The notes beneath the pieces were generated by a model. The model was given only the letters and a program-made list of their open reading frames with translations, was not told the DNA's origin and made no database searches. Made by a program: the position numbers and the translations under genes. Shown in pieces: positions 21,708 to 30,655 of a DNA stretch of 64,000 bases. Source of the stretch: a virus. The DNA lies in the IMG/VR virus record IMGVR_UViG_3300027759_004177, positions 62,001 to 126,000 of that record. One strand, written 5' to 3'. Numbering within the stretch: the first letter of the stretch is position 1; every line of letters starts with the position of its first letter.

Positions 21708-24541
21708 TATGTACTCATCTTGGGTCTGCAACTGAATGCACTTGGATCTTCTGCGCCAATGTTGCGTAACCAACCTTGAGCCTGTGTCCAAGCACTGGTT
21801 TGGTCATGGTCAGCAAATTCGTGGACCACATGTCCTGAATCACGTTCATATATTTGCCACATAGGAACACCATTTGGTGCAGTTACCTGTACAGGATCGC
21901 CTGCACGGTATACCAAAGTAGCATCATCTCGACCAGTCAATTGTTCTATGTAGCGTTTTACTTCAATGGCAATACTTCTGTTATTGTCAGAGGCCGCCGC
22001 TGTTGATACATATCCGTAGATCCTATCGCCGGATTTAACTTCATAATAGTCGCCGGTTGCAGGACGTTGTGTTGAGAATCCTGCAGGGGGCTGATCACCT
22101 GTCTGTGGATTGATGTGGTTTGCCAACTGATCTCGCCAAGGAGGCGTATCTGTAAAGTTCTGAGCAACGTCAGGTTCGGCATCCTTGTCTGCCTGTTGTG
22201 CTCGTATTTCTAAATTGTCAGCATTTTCAAAATCGTGTAGTGTGGCCACTTGCTTTAATAGTTTTTCGGCTTGTTCTCGATCAACTCGTTTAATAGTATC
22301 AATCACACGACCTGTTGGTGTGTAAACAACGTCCCAGTCTTGTTTTTGCTTGTTGGGATCCTTAGGTATCTCTTCAATAGCAAGACGACCTTGTGGTAGT
22401 TTTTGCTCACGTTCAAATTTACGCATAGCTTGTACTAAACCACTCTTACGACCTTCTTGTTCGTAGTGTACTTCGCCAGTCTTGGTATCGTATACTTTCC
22501 AGTTTTTAATTTCTTCGGCTGGGGCTGCTTTGATATTTTTAGCAAGACGCTCACGCTTGGTCAACTCTGGTTCTGGTGCTTCTGGATCTGCTGGACGTAA
22601 GTTAAACCCAATACCTTGATCAGCATATTTGTCGTATACACTATCAGCGGCTGCACCTTTGGTTTCAAACCCATTCAAGATTTCCAATGTTTCTCCGGTG
22701 TTAACATTGTATACTTCCCAGTCACCTGACTCAGAATTTGATGGCAAGAATTTATACTCCTGTTGGAAACCTTCCATACTGCCGCCAGGACTTATCTTTT
22801 GCTTGGCTCGTTCCCATGCTTCTGTTTTGGTATAGCCATTATAGGTCTGTCCCGGTACACGTTTGCCGTAGCTGTCGTACAAGACCCAGTCACCTTTGGG
22901 TTCTTTTTCCAACTGTTTTTCTGCCCAACTCTTTTTAAGATCCGTACTTGAAATTTCGCCGGCAGCAAAACGACTGAACAAATCCAACGCAGGATCACCT
23001 TCAGGTGGGCTGATCAATTTGTATAACTTCTTGTAGTATTCTTTGCGTTCAGCAGCAGGATTGGCTGCCACTGTCATGGCCTTGGCATAACGCATCAAGG
23101 TATTCTTCAGTCGGTTGATATCTTCAAAATAGTTTGAACCGCCAGCTGAGCGAAACTCAATGTACTTGGCGCCGCGTTCCAAGTGTGGCTTGGTACTGTC
23201 GTTGCCACCTTGTGGGTTGATACTGGTGTACTTGCCAAAGCCGTGATTGTTGATCTCTAAAGCCTTTTGTGCCAGCTCCAGTAAATTGTGACGCATTAAC
23301 TCTAATGCACCACCAATGGCTTCTTTGTTACCTCGCACACGTTGACGTATTTTTTTAATAGCAGCTTCGCAGAAGTGATTACCACTGCGACCAAAATCTT
23401 TTAGTACGTGTTCGTCACCCAAGAACAGGGCCAGCTTGACATAATCAACTTGCCCACCTGTGACCGGTAAACTGACACCCATATGGAATCCGGTTGAACT
23501 ATTACTGTAAGCACCGTTTGATTCAGCCCACTCAAAGAAGTTTTCCATTTGACGCAAACATTCTTCCAATGGCATAGGCGGACTCACAATCTCCACTGGC
23601 ATGTTGTCTGAATCGTCGGCATCTAAACTCATGTCTGGTTCAAAGATCCAAGTTTCATCATCACGACGAGCAGAGTGATATCCGCCCGACACCTTGGTCT
23701 TGACACCCAGTTCCTCACTCAAACTCTTTGCCAACTCTCTAGCATTGTCTTCGCTGAAGCCGCCTTCACTGCTTTGACCAGTGTAAGTTATTACCGGCCA
23801 CATCAATTGGAATTCACTGGCGATGTCACTCATCCAACGCAGGCCAACATCACTAAAGAAACCTGAGTCATCGTCCACATAAAAATCATCGCGGAACTCA
23901 TCTAGTGCTTGATCGTAGTACCCGTCTTGATCCTTGATACTTTGTTCAACATCTTCTTCAAGTATTTCTTCCGCCCCTTCTACTGCTTCAACGTAAAGTT
24001 TGTAGTCAGGATTTGATTTAATATAAGCATCAGCTTCGGCACTGGTATCAAACTTTGGTGCTGCCTCGCCAACTGCTTGTATGCGGTCGGCTTCTCTATC
24101 GTCCATGTCCATGCCTTCGACCAAATAGTCGTGTATACGTTCGGTCATTGGGCGTTCGTCTACCCAAATTTTACGTACAAGATCTTCAGCTTCGTCACGG
24201 AATGCACGGTACATTTGATCATCGTGCCATTCCATGTACTTTTCATCTAGGCCATCTTGCAAGCTGTCTAGGTCACGACCGTATGTAGCATAGCCATATT
24301 CATCGTTACTGAAAAAGTCTATGACTTGTTGTACGCTGTTGGCACGTTCGTCGGCATCGTAGTCGGGTTCTGGATCTTCGTCGTACTCGGCTTCACCGCC
24401 TAAGCCTGTAAACACCAGTTCGGCTTCAAAGCCAGCACGTATGCCTTCGGCTTCGGGACTGGCGGCAAAAGCACGAAGACTGCCCGGGCTCATGCGTAGT
24501 TCGTCTAGTTGTTGTTCAGAAAGTAGCTCTTTGTATCGCAT
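21707..24541 (-). CDS. amidoligase-like protein, putative internal head protein
   Basis: Protein of 944 aa. N-terminus MRYKELLSEQQLDEL resembles a capsid-targeting peptide with a possible cleavage after LSE. Residues 30-480 fit the Amidoligase_2 (glutamine-synthetase-like ATP-dependent ligase) layout: FEAELVF near 40, WIFEPDMSL near 300, VEIVSPPMP near 320, TGFHMGVSLP near 355, then KYIEFRSAGG near 460. Residues 540-950 hold about five repeats of a small unit starting W-x-V-Y-x-x-x-T-G. It may form amide bonds on host or virion peptides. Late promoter word and hairpin leader upstream. Confidence 0.7.
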   Translation of the reverse strand: MRYKELLSEQQLDELRMSPGSLRAFAASPEAEGIRAGFEAELVFTGLGGEAEYDEDPEPDYDADERANSVQQVIDFFSNDEYGYATYGRDLDSLQDGLDEKYMEWHDDQMYRAFRDEAEDLVRKIWVDERPMTERIHDYLVEGMDMDDREADRIQAVGEAAPKFDTSAEADAYIKSNPDYKLYVEAVEGAEEILEEDVEQSIKDQDGYYDQALDEFRDDFYVDDDSGFFSDVGLRWMSDIASEFQLMWPVITYTGQSSEGGFSEDNARELAKSLSEELGVKTKVSGGYHSARRDDETWIFEPDMSLDADDSDNMPVEIVSPPMPLEECLRQMENFFEWAESNGAYSNSSTGFHMGVSLPVTGGQVDYVKLALFLGDEHVLKDFGRSGNHFCEAAIKKIRQRVRGNKEAIGGALELMRHNLLELAQKALEINNHGFGKYTSINPQGGNDSTKPHLERGAKYIEFRSAGGSNYFEDINRLKNTLMRYAKAMTVAANPAAERKEYYKKLYKLISPPEGDPALDLFSRFAAGEISSTDLKKSWAEKQLEKEPKGDWVLYDSYGKRVPGQTYNGYTKTEAWERAKQKISPGGSMEGFQQEYKFLPSNSESGDWEVYNVNTGETLEILNGFETKGAAADSVYDKYADQGIGFNLRPADPEAPEPELTKRERLAKNIKAAPAEEIKNWKVYDTKTGEVHYEQEGRKSGLVQAMRKFEREQKLPQGRLAIEEIPKDPNKQKQDWDVVYTPTGRVIDTIKRVDREQAEKLLKQVATLHDFENADNLEIRAQQADKDAEPDVAQNFTDTPPWRDQLANHINPQTGDQPPAGFSTQRPATGDYYEVKSGDRIYGYVSTAAASDNNRSIAIEVKRYIEQLTGRDDATLVYRAGDPVQVTAPNGVPMWQIYERDSGHVVHEFADHDQTSAWTQAQGWLRNIGAEDPSAFSCRPKMST

Positions 24542-24556
24542 AATCAGTCATAAAAA

Positions 24557-24579
24557 TAGGGTAATTTTTAGTTACCCTA
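24557..24579 (-). promoter_or_regulatory. 5' leader hairpin
   Basis: Perfect 8-bp TAGGGTAA/TTACCCTA stem with a 7-base loop starting one base after the late promoter word, so at the extreme 5' end of the message. Such hairpins can protect an mRNA from decay. Confidence 0.55.
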
Positions 24580-24580
24580 G

Positions 24581-24588
24581 TATTTATC
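24581..24588 (-). promoter_or_regulatory. late promoter word GATAAATA
   Basis: Seven of eight bases of TATAAATA upstream of the amidoligase-like gene. Confidence 0.6.
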
Positions 24589-24607
24589 AATGGTTGAGTT
24601 TGACTGG

Positions 24608-25426
24608 CTAGTCTGCTGATTTGCACTTGGCACGTTTAGCATTGGTTAGGGCACCGTAGTCTACACGCCATTCTTCGCCAGGTACCAGTTCTACAGCATT
24701 TGCTGGAAATTTAAACTGCACACCCGACTGCGTGGCTATCTGTGAAACAGGCACACGGAATTTGCTGAGATCATTGCCTAGATTGACATAAGGTTTTGTG
24801 TGAGGGAAAACCCAGCCGGCCACTTGCCCACTGCGTTGATTGATTACTATTTTGTAAAATCCGTGCGGCACAACCACCCCAGAACCAATACGAGGATTTT
24901 TTTGATCATATATGGCTCCCACATAGATTGTAAACGGTTGATTCAGCTGTACAGTCCATCCACGTATGCTGGTTTCTAGCAATTTCCAAATGCCGCGATT
25001 TAGGCTACCGTGTTGTGGGTACATGTTGGTCATCAAGAAACTTTCGTATTCTACGATTTCACTCCAACTCAAATCGCCGTCGGGAGCGGCATGTCCTTTG
25101 TCGTAGCCGGTACCGGCATAGTCATCGGGCCTGGCTCCACCCTGTATGCTTTGATCAGCAACAAACGCATTGGTGCGTGGCCAGCATCCTAGAGCATTTT
25201 GTGGTAATAAGGTGTAAGCCACATAGCGTGGAATCATGGCTGGCGCATCATAGGCCACCAAATAAGCTTCTCTGCAGATGGCCTGTGGTTTGACCGCTCC
25301 GCCAACTGTGGCCCAGCCATATGGACTATGGACTTTACAAGCGTCTACTGGTAATGGGGCACGTTGTTCCCAAGCAAAAGTCGACGTGGATAGTGTGAAG
25401 GCTAAAACAGCCAATAACTTCTTCAT
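24608..25426 (-). CDS. secreted DNA/RNA non-specific endonuclease (NUC1 family)
   Basis: Protein of 272 aa. Signal peptide 1-18 (MKKLLAVLAFTLSTSTFA). The beta-beta-alpha-metal motif is YDKGHAAPDGDLSW near residue 115 (DKGH in place of DRGH), followed by the metal-binding Asn region MTNMYPQHGSLNRGIW near 140. It would cut DNA and RNA in the periplasm or outside the cell, for nucleotide scavenging or exclusion of rival DNA. GCTAAATA, a weak late word, lies at 25448-25455. Confidence 0.88.
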   Translation of the reverse strand: MKKLLAVLAFTLSTSTFAWEQRAPLPVDACKVHSPYGWATVGGAVKPQAICREAYLVAYDAPAMIPRYVAYTLLPQNALGCWPRTNAFVADQSIQGGARPDDYAGTGYDKGHAAPDGDLSWSEIVEYESFLMTNMYPQHGSLNRGIWKLLETSIRGWTVQLNQPFTIYVGAIYDQKNPRIGSGVVVPHGFYKIVINQRSGQVAGWVFPHTKPYVNLGNDLSKFRVPVSQIATQSGVQFKFPANAVELVPGEEWRVDYGALTNAKRAKCKSAD

Positions 25427-25450
25427 TGAAAATCTCCTATTATGGAGTAT

Positions 25451-26008
25451 TTAGCCGTAGATCTCTTGAAACAGGAATTGGCTGTCTTGTAAAAAAGTAT
25501 GCCAAAGATTTCGATTTTTGTAGTTTATTTCTTTTTGTACTGTGATCCAAGTGGGCGGATTCAGATGAATCTGAACTTCAGAATCTGTATCTATGGTACG
25601 CACCTTTAAACCGTGTTTGACACACAAATGTTTGACAGCCAAATTCCAAGTCAAGCAATGCATGTACAACTCAGTGTATCCACGATTACGTGCCCAGGTG
25701 ATACCTTCTTCAATCAGTTGACTGCCTATACCTTCTCCACGCAGTTCTTTTTTGACTATGATACCAAATTCAATTGATTTGTCACTGAGTTCAGCGATGT
25801 GCAATGTTCCTAACCAGCCATCACAGTTTTTAATTATTAAAAAGTGATGTTTGTTGGGTTCTTGCTCTATGCGATCTATCAGATTTTCTATCAAACCCAG
25901 TCCGCCAGATGTACCAAAGTACATTTGACGTGTTTCATCATCCTGCTGTACTAACCAATCACCATAGCGATAATATTCCTTGGCGTTTAGAAATTCAGTT
26001 ATCAGCAT
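25451..26008 (-). CDS. GNAT N-acetyltransferase
   Basis: Protein of 185 aa begun at MLITEFLNAKEYYRYG, another N-terminus like the capsid-targeting set. GNAT core: GTLHIAELSDKSIEFGIIVKKELRGEGIG (strand 4 with the R-x-x-G-x-G acetyl-CoA loop near residue 105) and LIEEGITWARNRGYTELYMHCLTWN. It would acetylate an amine on a protein or small molecule. Two bases after the stop of the small gene upstream. Confidence 0.8.
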   Translation of the reverse strand: MLITEFLNAKEYYRYGDWLVQQDDETRQMYFGTSGGLGLIENLIDRIEQEPNKHHFLIIKNCDGWLGTLHIAELSDKSIEFGIIVKKELRGEGIGSQLIEEGITWARNRGYTELYMHCLTWNLAVKHLCVKHGLKVRTIDTDSEVQIHLNPPTWITVQKEINYKNRNLWHTFLQDSQFLFQEIYG

Positions 26009-26010
26009 TT

Positions 26011-26127
26011 TTATTTTCTGTACAAGTCCTGTGCTTCCGTATACTTGTGATTGCGAGCCAGTTCGGCTGCATATTTGGCTTGACCGATGGCGCACATGAT
26101 GCACCAGAATTTTTTAAGAAATTTCAT
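26011..26127 (-). CDS. 38-aa small protein
   Basis: MKFLKKFWCIMCAIGQAKYAAELARNHKY.. amphipathic N-terminus with two cysteines, then helical. TGGAGAACAACA ribosome site; late promoter word and a 9-bp leader hairpin (26142-26165) upstream. Function unknown. Confidence 0.6.
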   Translation of the reverse strand: MKFLKKFWCIMCAIGQAKYAAELARNHKYTEAQDLYRK

Positions 26128-26141
26128 TGTTGTTCTCCAGT

Positions 26142-26165
26142 TATATCAGTGTTTCTACTGATATA
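26142..26165 (-). promoter_or_regulatory. 5' leader hairpin
   Basis: Perfect TATATCAGT/ACTGATATA stem (9 bp, 6-base loop), two bases after the late promoter word, same arrangement as at 24557. Confidence 0.55.
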
Positions 26166-26167
26166 AT

Positions 26168-26175
26168 TATTTATT
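26168..26175 (-). promoter_or_regulatory. late promoter word AATAAATA
   Basis: Seven of eight bases of TATAAATA, upstream of 26011-26127 and the GNAT gene. Confidence 0.55.
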
Positions 26176-26203
26176 GCAGAGCAACAATGATTAACATATT
26201 CTA

Positions 26204-26794
26204 TTATCTTTTTGTGATGATCTGGTCAATCAATCCGTATGCCAGTGCTTCTTCTGCACTCATGAAAAAATCTCGTTCCATGTCCACACTGAACTCTTCA
26301 AAAGTTTTGCCCGCAGAGTTGTGTTTGACATAAATCTCGGTGAGATACCGTTTCATTTTGAGAATTTCTTGTGCTTGGATTTGGATATCTGTGGCCTGAC
26401 CACGTGCTCCGCCCGATGGTTGGTGAATCATGTGTCGAGCATATGGTAACATCATGCGTTTGCCTGGGGCTCCTGCGGTTGATAACAAGCTACCCATGGA
26501 GCAAGCCTGCCCCAATACAATAGTGCTAACGTCGGGTTTGATAAACTGCATTGTATCGTAGATGGCCATACCTGCTGTAACGCTACCGCCGGGGCTATTA
26601 ATGTAGAATAATATGTCTGCATTTGGATCTTCGCTTTCTAAAAACAACATTTGTGCTACAATTAAACTGGCACTATGCTCGTTGACATCTGTGTCTAACA
26701 TCACAATACGATCCCGGAGCAAGCGACTGTAAATGTCGTAAGCACGTTCACCGTTGCTTGTTTTTTCTAATACTGTTGGCACAAAATTTGGCAT
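26204..26794 (-). CDS. clpP: ATP-dependent Clp protease proteolytic subunit ClpP
   Basis: Protein of 196 aa, normal length. Catalytic triad visible: Ser99 in GQACSMGS, His124 in MIHQPSGG and Asp about 171 in [16 protein letters not shown] forms the oxyanion region. Close to bacterial housekeeping ClpP, so it could assemble with host ClpX/ClpA, or act as a phage processing protease. With the phage tmRNA and ClpS it completes a tag-and-degrade set. In an operon with 26803-27651. Confidence 0.93.
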   Translation of the reverse strand: MPNFVPTVLEKTSNGERAYDIYSRLLRDRIVMLDTDVNEHSASLIVAQMLFLESEDPNADILFYINSPGGSVTAGMAIYDTMQFIKPDVSTIVLGQACSMGSLLSTAGAPGKRMMLPYARHMIHQPSGGARGQATDIQIQAQEILKMKRYLTEIYVKHNSAGKTFEEFSVDMERDFFMSAEEALAYGLIDQIITKR

Positions 26795-26802
26795 AATATT
26801 CC

Positions 26803-27651
26803 TTATGTAAATAACACTGACTTGACTGATTGCCTTGCTTCTATTTCTTCAAATGGCACTGACCCCACGATGTCAGCTAGTGGTACACTACCGCTGACAA
26901 AACAACTTTGCCAAGGTCCAAATATCAATTGATTCTTGTCATAGTATTCTTGTATTATAGCACGTTTTTCCTCGGCTTGCAACTGTGATTGTTCGTAGAA
27001 TCTTACCACAAAGTCGGCTGAGTAGTGTCTAAACGGCTGGAATGCGTTGTTACTGATATATAGATCATTGTCCCAAGCCAAGTGTTCTATGGTTTTGCCA
27101 ATTTCTGAATAGTTTAAAAATATTGTACCTGGCGCCCATACATCTGTGAAATGGGTGTAGTCGGACTCTTCTAATACTGTGTCTTTGGGCAGTCCGTACC
27201 AGGTGACCACATGCCTGGGTTCTGCACCACGGGCGACACTTTCGCATCTGTGTACACAAATGTTTAAATCAGCCAATACCGGTCTAAGTGCGGTGTTGCT
27301 AGCCTGTTGTTTGTCGAGCAGTCCGTGATATGTTTCAAATATAAAATGCCAATAATTAAGCAGATCTTGATCTGCTACGTCTGCCACATACTGCCCTGTC
27401 ACTTCGGGGTAGTATAATTTAATTGTAGTTATACAGCGATTGATTTTTTCTAGAGCATTGTGCTGTTGATCCTTGATGCTACCAAACCCGTAAAATCTTG
27501 CCGGGTCATCTATTTCGTATTGTTGCTGGGCCAGCATGACCTTTTTGACCCAACGGGCAACCACAGGATTATCTCGCAGATGATATTGCACCATGATGGA
27601 GTCATGCAGGTCAGCAGGGTTAGCATATTCAATATGCAACTTGGTAAACAT
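26803..27651 (-). CDS. phage hypothetical protein
   Basis: Protein of 282 aa. Helical N-terminal half, then [44 protein letters not shown] and a conserved-looking [20 protein letters not shown]. Similar proteins are common in T4-like aquatic phages; no activity known. Promoter at 27658-27686. Confidence 0.65.
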   Translation of the reverse strand: MFTKLHIEYANPADLHDSIMVQYHLRDNPVVARWVKKVMLAQQQYEIDDPARFYGFGSIKDQQHNALEKINRCITTIKLYYPEVTGQYVADVADQDLLNYWHFIFETYHGLLDKQQASNTALRPVLADLNICVHRCESVARGAEPRHVVTWYGLPKDTVLEESDYTHFTDVWAPGTIFLNYSEIGKTIEHLAWDNDLYISNNAFQPFRHYSADFVVRFYEQSQLQAEEKRAIIQEYYDKNQLIFGPWQSCFVSGSVPLADIVGSVPFEEIEARQSVKSVLFT

Positions 27652-27657
27652 AGGATT

Positions 27658-27686
27658 ATTATAACAGAAAACTACAGATTAGTCTA
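27658..27686 (-). promoter_or_regulatory. sigma70-like promoter for the 27651/clpP operon
   Basis: TAGACT, 17 bases, TATAAT on the minus strand, running into the end of the SprT-like gene. Confidence 0.65.
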
Positions 27687-28172
27687 GCACTTAGTGAAGT
27701 CTTGATGTCGGAACCAACGTTTTTGACCGTGGGCCGTTTTTAAATTCAAACCATAATGGCCAAAGCGTTCACGCCACATAAAAAAGTCTGGACCGTGGGC
27801 TCCGCCTCTTTTTTCCATTTTACCGTTGTAGTGTTCCCAACGATGTATGTCCCATTGATACTGATGTACCATTTCATGTGCTAGGGTCTGTATGAACCAC
27901 TGTGGACAAAACCATTTATCTACAATATTAATACTACAATAGCTACCATTGTAATATTCCTCATCTTCCCATTGGCAAAAACCCCAGACTCCCTTGAGCT
28001 GACGTTGCACTATTTCGGGCTTGCGTAATTGATTATCAAAACAGTATCTGTTGATTATATTATATGCGTAGTTAATGTCTGCATATCCGGGGCGAAATAA
28101 CTTACGACGTTGGTAAGTGATGCTGGGAAGCTCAGCCTCCATAATTGCTCTGATGGGATTGGGTCTAGCCAT
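27684..28172 (-). CDS. SprT-like zinc metalloprotease
   Basis: Protein of 162 aa. HEMVH (H-E-x-x-H) near residue 95 in QTLAHEMVHQYQW, then a Gly-His element (GGAHGPDF) that can give the third ligand, as in SprT/Spartan proteins that digest DNA-protein crosslinks. N-terminal AYNIINRYCFDNQLRKPEI matches the family opening. TATAAATA at 28192-28199 and a GAGGG ribosome site. Confidence 0.85.
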   Translation of the reverse strand: MARPNPIRAIMEAELPSITYQRRKLFRPGYADINYAYNIINRYCFDNQLRKPEIVQRQLKGVWGFCQWEDEEYYNGSYCSINIVDKWFCPQWFIQTLAHEMVHQYQWDIHRWEHYNGKMEKRGGAHGPDFFMWRERFGHYGLNLKTAHGQKRWFRHQDFTKC

Positions 28173-28191
28173 GAAAATGCCCTCGCTAAGG

Positions 28192-28199
28192 TATTTATA
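28192..28199 (-). promoter_or_regulatory. late promoter TATAAATA (exact)
   Basis: Perfect match to the T4 late promoter consensus, 19 bases upstream of the SprT-like start. Confidence 0.65.
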
Positions 28200-28248
28200 A
28201 CGTACCCCACGAGAGCATTAACTACCACTTTATTACATCATTAACGGC

Positions 28249-28965
28249 TTAGTTAATGGTAACTTGTCCCACCACAGCACCAGGTTTTTTGATAGCTTCT
28301 GCACGACGAGCTTTATACTCTTCGTTTTCTACCTGCAACAAGTTCAGTGTACCGGTGCTACCATCGGGCCGGACTACACTGATTTCTTGGCCTTTTGGCG
28401 TTGTTGCGGGCTCGGCTTTGGAATTACCAGTGATTTCGTCCAGTTCTTGAAAAGCTTCTTTGCTATTGCGAACCGCTTCTTTGGCTGTTTTCATGGTATT
28501 GGCTGAGCCAATCGGTAAAGCTACCAGCACATAGGTACGGATACGATTACCGTCGGCCACGTGTTTCATTTCCACAGTTTCTACACCGGTGATGTCAACG
28601 TCTGGGCAAATACTACGGATAGCCATTTCACTCATTTCTGTGGTAGTGGTACCATTGTCTTGTGTGAACACTTTGACCTGGCTACGAACCTTGCCTCCAG
28701 CGGCTGTGCAAATCTTGGCATAGGCAATGGCTTTGGCTTTCATATCTGCCATGGCAAAGTCACCCGACGTTGCAGTAGCACTTTCGTACACAGCATTGGC
28801 ACTCTTGGGCAATTTGGTCATCCACTCGGGTGCCTGGCTGATTGCATTGGATTGTTGACCCGGGGTTGGGCCTGTTGGATACAAGTCTGCACGAGTCTGG
28901 TGCTTGGTGGATCCACAGGCACTAAGCAAACCTGCTACTGCTACAACAATTAAAAGCTTCTTCAT
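28249..28965 (-). CDS. LPP20-like outer-membrane lipoprotein
   Basis: Protein of 238 aa. Signal peptide with lipobox LSAC (Cys17). Residues 45-150 (PEWMTKLPKSANAVYESATATSGDFAMADMKAKAIAYAKIC and later RTYVLVALP) match LPP20-type lipoproteins, which span the N-terminal domain and a flavodoxin-like repeat. Charged C-terminal tail. Function in phage unknown; superinfection or envelope roles possible. Own sigma70-like promoter. Confidence 0.75.
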   Translation of the reverse strand: MKKLLIVVAVAGLLSACGSTKHQTRADLYPTGPTPGQQSNAISQAPEWMTKLPKSANAVYESATATSGDFAMADMKAKAIAYAKICTAAGGKVRSQVKVFTQDNGTTTTEMSEMAIRSICPDVDITGVETVEMKHVADGNRIRTYVLVALPIGSANTMKTAKEAVRNSKEAFQELDEITGNSKAEPATTPKGQEISVVRPDGSTGTLNLLQVENEEYKARRAEAIKKPGAVVGQVTIN

Positions 28966-28997
28966 TTTATACCTTTCGGTTTGGTTACTATAACAAC

Positions 28998-29026
28998 ATT
29001 ATACAATTACGGTTAATATTTGTCAA
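28998..29026 (-). promoter_or_regulatory. sigma70-like promoter for the LPP20-like gene
   Basis: TTGACA (full consensus), 17 bases, TATAAT on the minus strand. Confidence 0.85.
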
Positions 29027-29582
29027 GCACCAACCACTTTGAATTTGCAGTTGTGGTCGATTGGCACATGACACCTTGATAAATGATTAGATTTTGGTCC
29101 TGGCTGGTGCGTTCAATAAATTTACGACACCGGGCCTGTTTCCAAAAGAAATACGGCTGTTTTCTTTCTAAAGCATGGCTATGCAAGTCTGCTTCACTTT
29201 CCCAGATCAATTCGCCCTTGCGTACTGGACGCACACGAATGTCCGGTAAATCCGAACATACCATTTGGGTATCAGCACGTACACGATTGGGTTCAACTTC
29301 TTCTAAAATTGATCCACGGGTGAGTTGTAATGCCTGGGCACATGCTTCAGTTTCGGTTCTCCCGATTCCTGTGCCTTCTACCGTTTTCCATTCGTTGCCC
29401 ACGTGCAAGCGATATCTCAATACACATTTTTGGCCTTTGTCATCCGGTACCACCAGGCGTTGTATGTCTGTGGGTTCGGCATTTATGGGTTGTTTCCACA
29501 AGGTAATGTTTGATCTCATATAGCAATCTGCCACCGCGGTTGATGTGGCCACGCATAACGTCAGTGCTATTGCCAGTTTCAT
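29013..29582 (-). CDS. secreted protein of unknown function
   Basis: Protein of 189 aa begun at MKLAIALTLC, which gives a signal peptide (1-19, ending AVA) and an ATGA overlap with the lipoprotein gene upstream. Mature part has several Cys (ADCYMRS, KCVLRYR, EACAQA, RCRKF) that may form disulfides, and basic residues. Periplasmic. No family recognised. Confidence 0.65.
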   Translation of the reverse strand: MKLAIALTLCVATSTAVADCYMRSNITLWKQPINAEPTDIQRLVVPDDKGQKCVLRYRLHVGNEWKTVEGTGIGRTETEACAQALQLTRGSILEEVEPNRVRADTQMVCSDLPDIRVRPVRKGELIWESEADLHSHALERKQPYFFWKQARCRKFIERTSQDQNLIIYQGVMCQSTTTANSKWLVLDKY

Positions 29583-29878
29583 TTGTTGCCGAACCTGGTG
29601 GGGTTGGTACAACCAATACGCAAATTCCATATCAGTATGCGAGCTGTGGCATTATATACCCGATCCGGTTCATCTAGCGTGGTTGGATCCACGTTGAGCA
29701 GGCCCTTAAGGCGTAATTGTGTTTCGATAAATTTTATGTGGCGATCCAACTGCGGGCAGTCTGCATTGGTATATCGCAAGGCATCCAATTGGTCATAAGT
29801 GAGTGCTTGACCGGACCTGTGGTTTGTAGCACAACCAACCAACGATAGTGCAACCAACAGGACAGCCGTCAGTTTCAC
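29579..29878 (-). CDS. small lipoprotein
   Basis: Protein of 99 aa starting at GTG, lipobox LVGC (Cys16). Mature part helical (DQLDALRYTNADCPQLDRHIKFIETQL). GTGA overlap with the gene upstream. Together with the next gene it may form an envelope pair; the size and layout recall, but do not prove, an i-/o-spanin-like set. Confidence 0.65.
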   Translation of the reverse strand: MKLTAVLLVALSLVGCATNHRSGQALTYDQLDALRYTNADCPQLDRHIKFIETQLRLKGLLNVDPTTLDEPDRVYNATARILIWNLRIGCTNPTRFGNK

Positions 29879-30108
29879 GCCCGTGCCTGTTTTATTAATC
29901 CGGCAATATGATGCTTTACAATCTTGTGTTTGATCAAATCAGTCACAGTCAAGTACGGCCATTCGATCACAAAAGGACATCCATTTTTCCAACGGCTGTT
30001 TAATAAAAAGTCCTGGTACACACGCAGGTCCTCGGCGCTGGCAGGGTCAAATGCTCGTTTGTGCCATACATGATGGCTGAGTTTAAAATTGTTTCGATCT
30101 AGTTTCAT
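29875..30108 (-). CDS. small phage hypothetical protein
   Basis: Protein of 77 aa, basic, His-rich (LSHHVWHKR, KHKIVKHHIAG). First gene of the lipoprotein operon, promoter 30115-30143. Function unknown. Confidence 0.6.
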   Translation of the reverse strand: MKLDRNNFKLSHHVWHKRAFDPASAEDLRVYQDFLLNSRWKNGCPFVIEWPYLTVTDLIKHKIVKHHIAGLIKQARA

Positions 30109-30114
30109 AATAGT

Positions 30115-30143
30115 ATTATATGACAGTTTGAATTATTGGTCAA
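30115..30143 (-). promoter_or_regulatory. sigma70-like promoter
   Basis: TTGACC, 17 bases, TATAAT on the minus strand, within the end of 30133-30291. Confidence 0.8.
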
Positions 30144-30291
30144 CTGGATCCGAATCATATTCTTGATTGGCCATGGCCAGCACCTGTTCCATGGTCACAT
30201 AGTCTTTGAAGTAGATATAAGTTTCTTCTACTGAACGGCCTCGGGCCAACCATTCAATGATTTCGATATGGATATCTTTGAAAAATCCCAT
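30133..30291 (-). CDS. 52-aa small phage protein
   Basis: MGFFKDIHIEIIEWLARGRSVEETYIYF.. acidic C-terminus. TAATG overlap with the gene upstream. Function unknown. Confidence 0.6.
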   Translation of the reverse strand: MGFFKDIHIEIIEWLARGRSVEETYIYFKDYVTMEQVLAMANQEYDSDPVDQ

Positions 30292-30596
30292 TATAGCTTC
30301 TCCCCATAAGATTCAGAATCGGCATCAGCAGACTGTTCGGCCTGCTCCAACACATCAAAATCTGACTCTTCCACTACCCAACCCTGACGGCGCAATTCGG
30401 CACGACCAGATGGGGTCTCTTTCATTTTGTCTAAGGTGTTGTGGATAGCATTGATAGCAGCCTCTAACCACTCACGGCTACGCCATTGCTCAGGAGTGGC
30501 ATAACGTGGACGAAAACCAAAAAAATCCTTGTGGAAATCGCTAAAATAACTCTGCAATTCTTCTACATCGTACTGGGCTAAATGGTTCTGTGTCAT
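30291..30596 (-). CDS. small phage hypothetical protein
   Basis: Protein of 101 aa, helical, with RPRYATPEQWRSREWLEAAINAIH and an acidic tail. Promoter and duplicated hairpin upstream (30625-30671), AAGGAGCAGAT ribosome site. Function unknown. Confidence 0.65.
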   Translation of the reverse strand: MTQNHLAQYDVEELQSYFSDFHKDFFGFRPRYATPEQWRSREWLEAAINAIHNTLDKMKETPSGRAELRRQGWVVEESDFDVLEQAEQSADADSESYGEKL

Positions 30597-30624
30597 ATCT
30601 GCTCCTTATTAACTTAATATAACT

Positions 30625-30653
30625 ATTATACTATTTTGGGAATTTTGGGTCAA
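30625..30653 (-). promoter_or_regulatory. sigma70-like promoter for 30291-30596
   Basis: TTGACC, 17 bases, TATAAT; near-duplicate of the promoter at 7820-7848. Confidence 0.8.
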
Positions 30654-30655
30654 CC

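Noticed and set aside
21708-21791. N-terminal extension of the 20409-21707 gene
   Set aside because: The extension lies inside the amidoligase-like gene in another frame; the TAATG overlap start gives the expected N-terminal motif.
26204-26794. ClpP as dedicated prohead protease
   Set aside because: Sequence is close to housekeeping ClpP and no capsid or scaffold gene is adjacent; kept only as an alternative.
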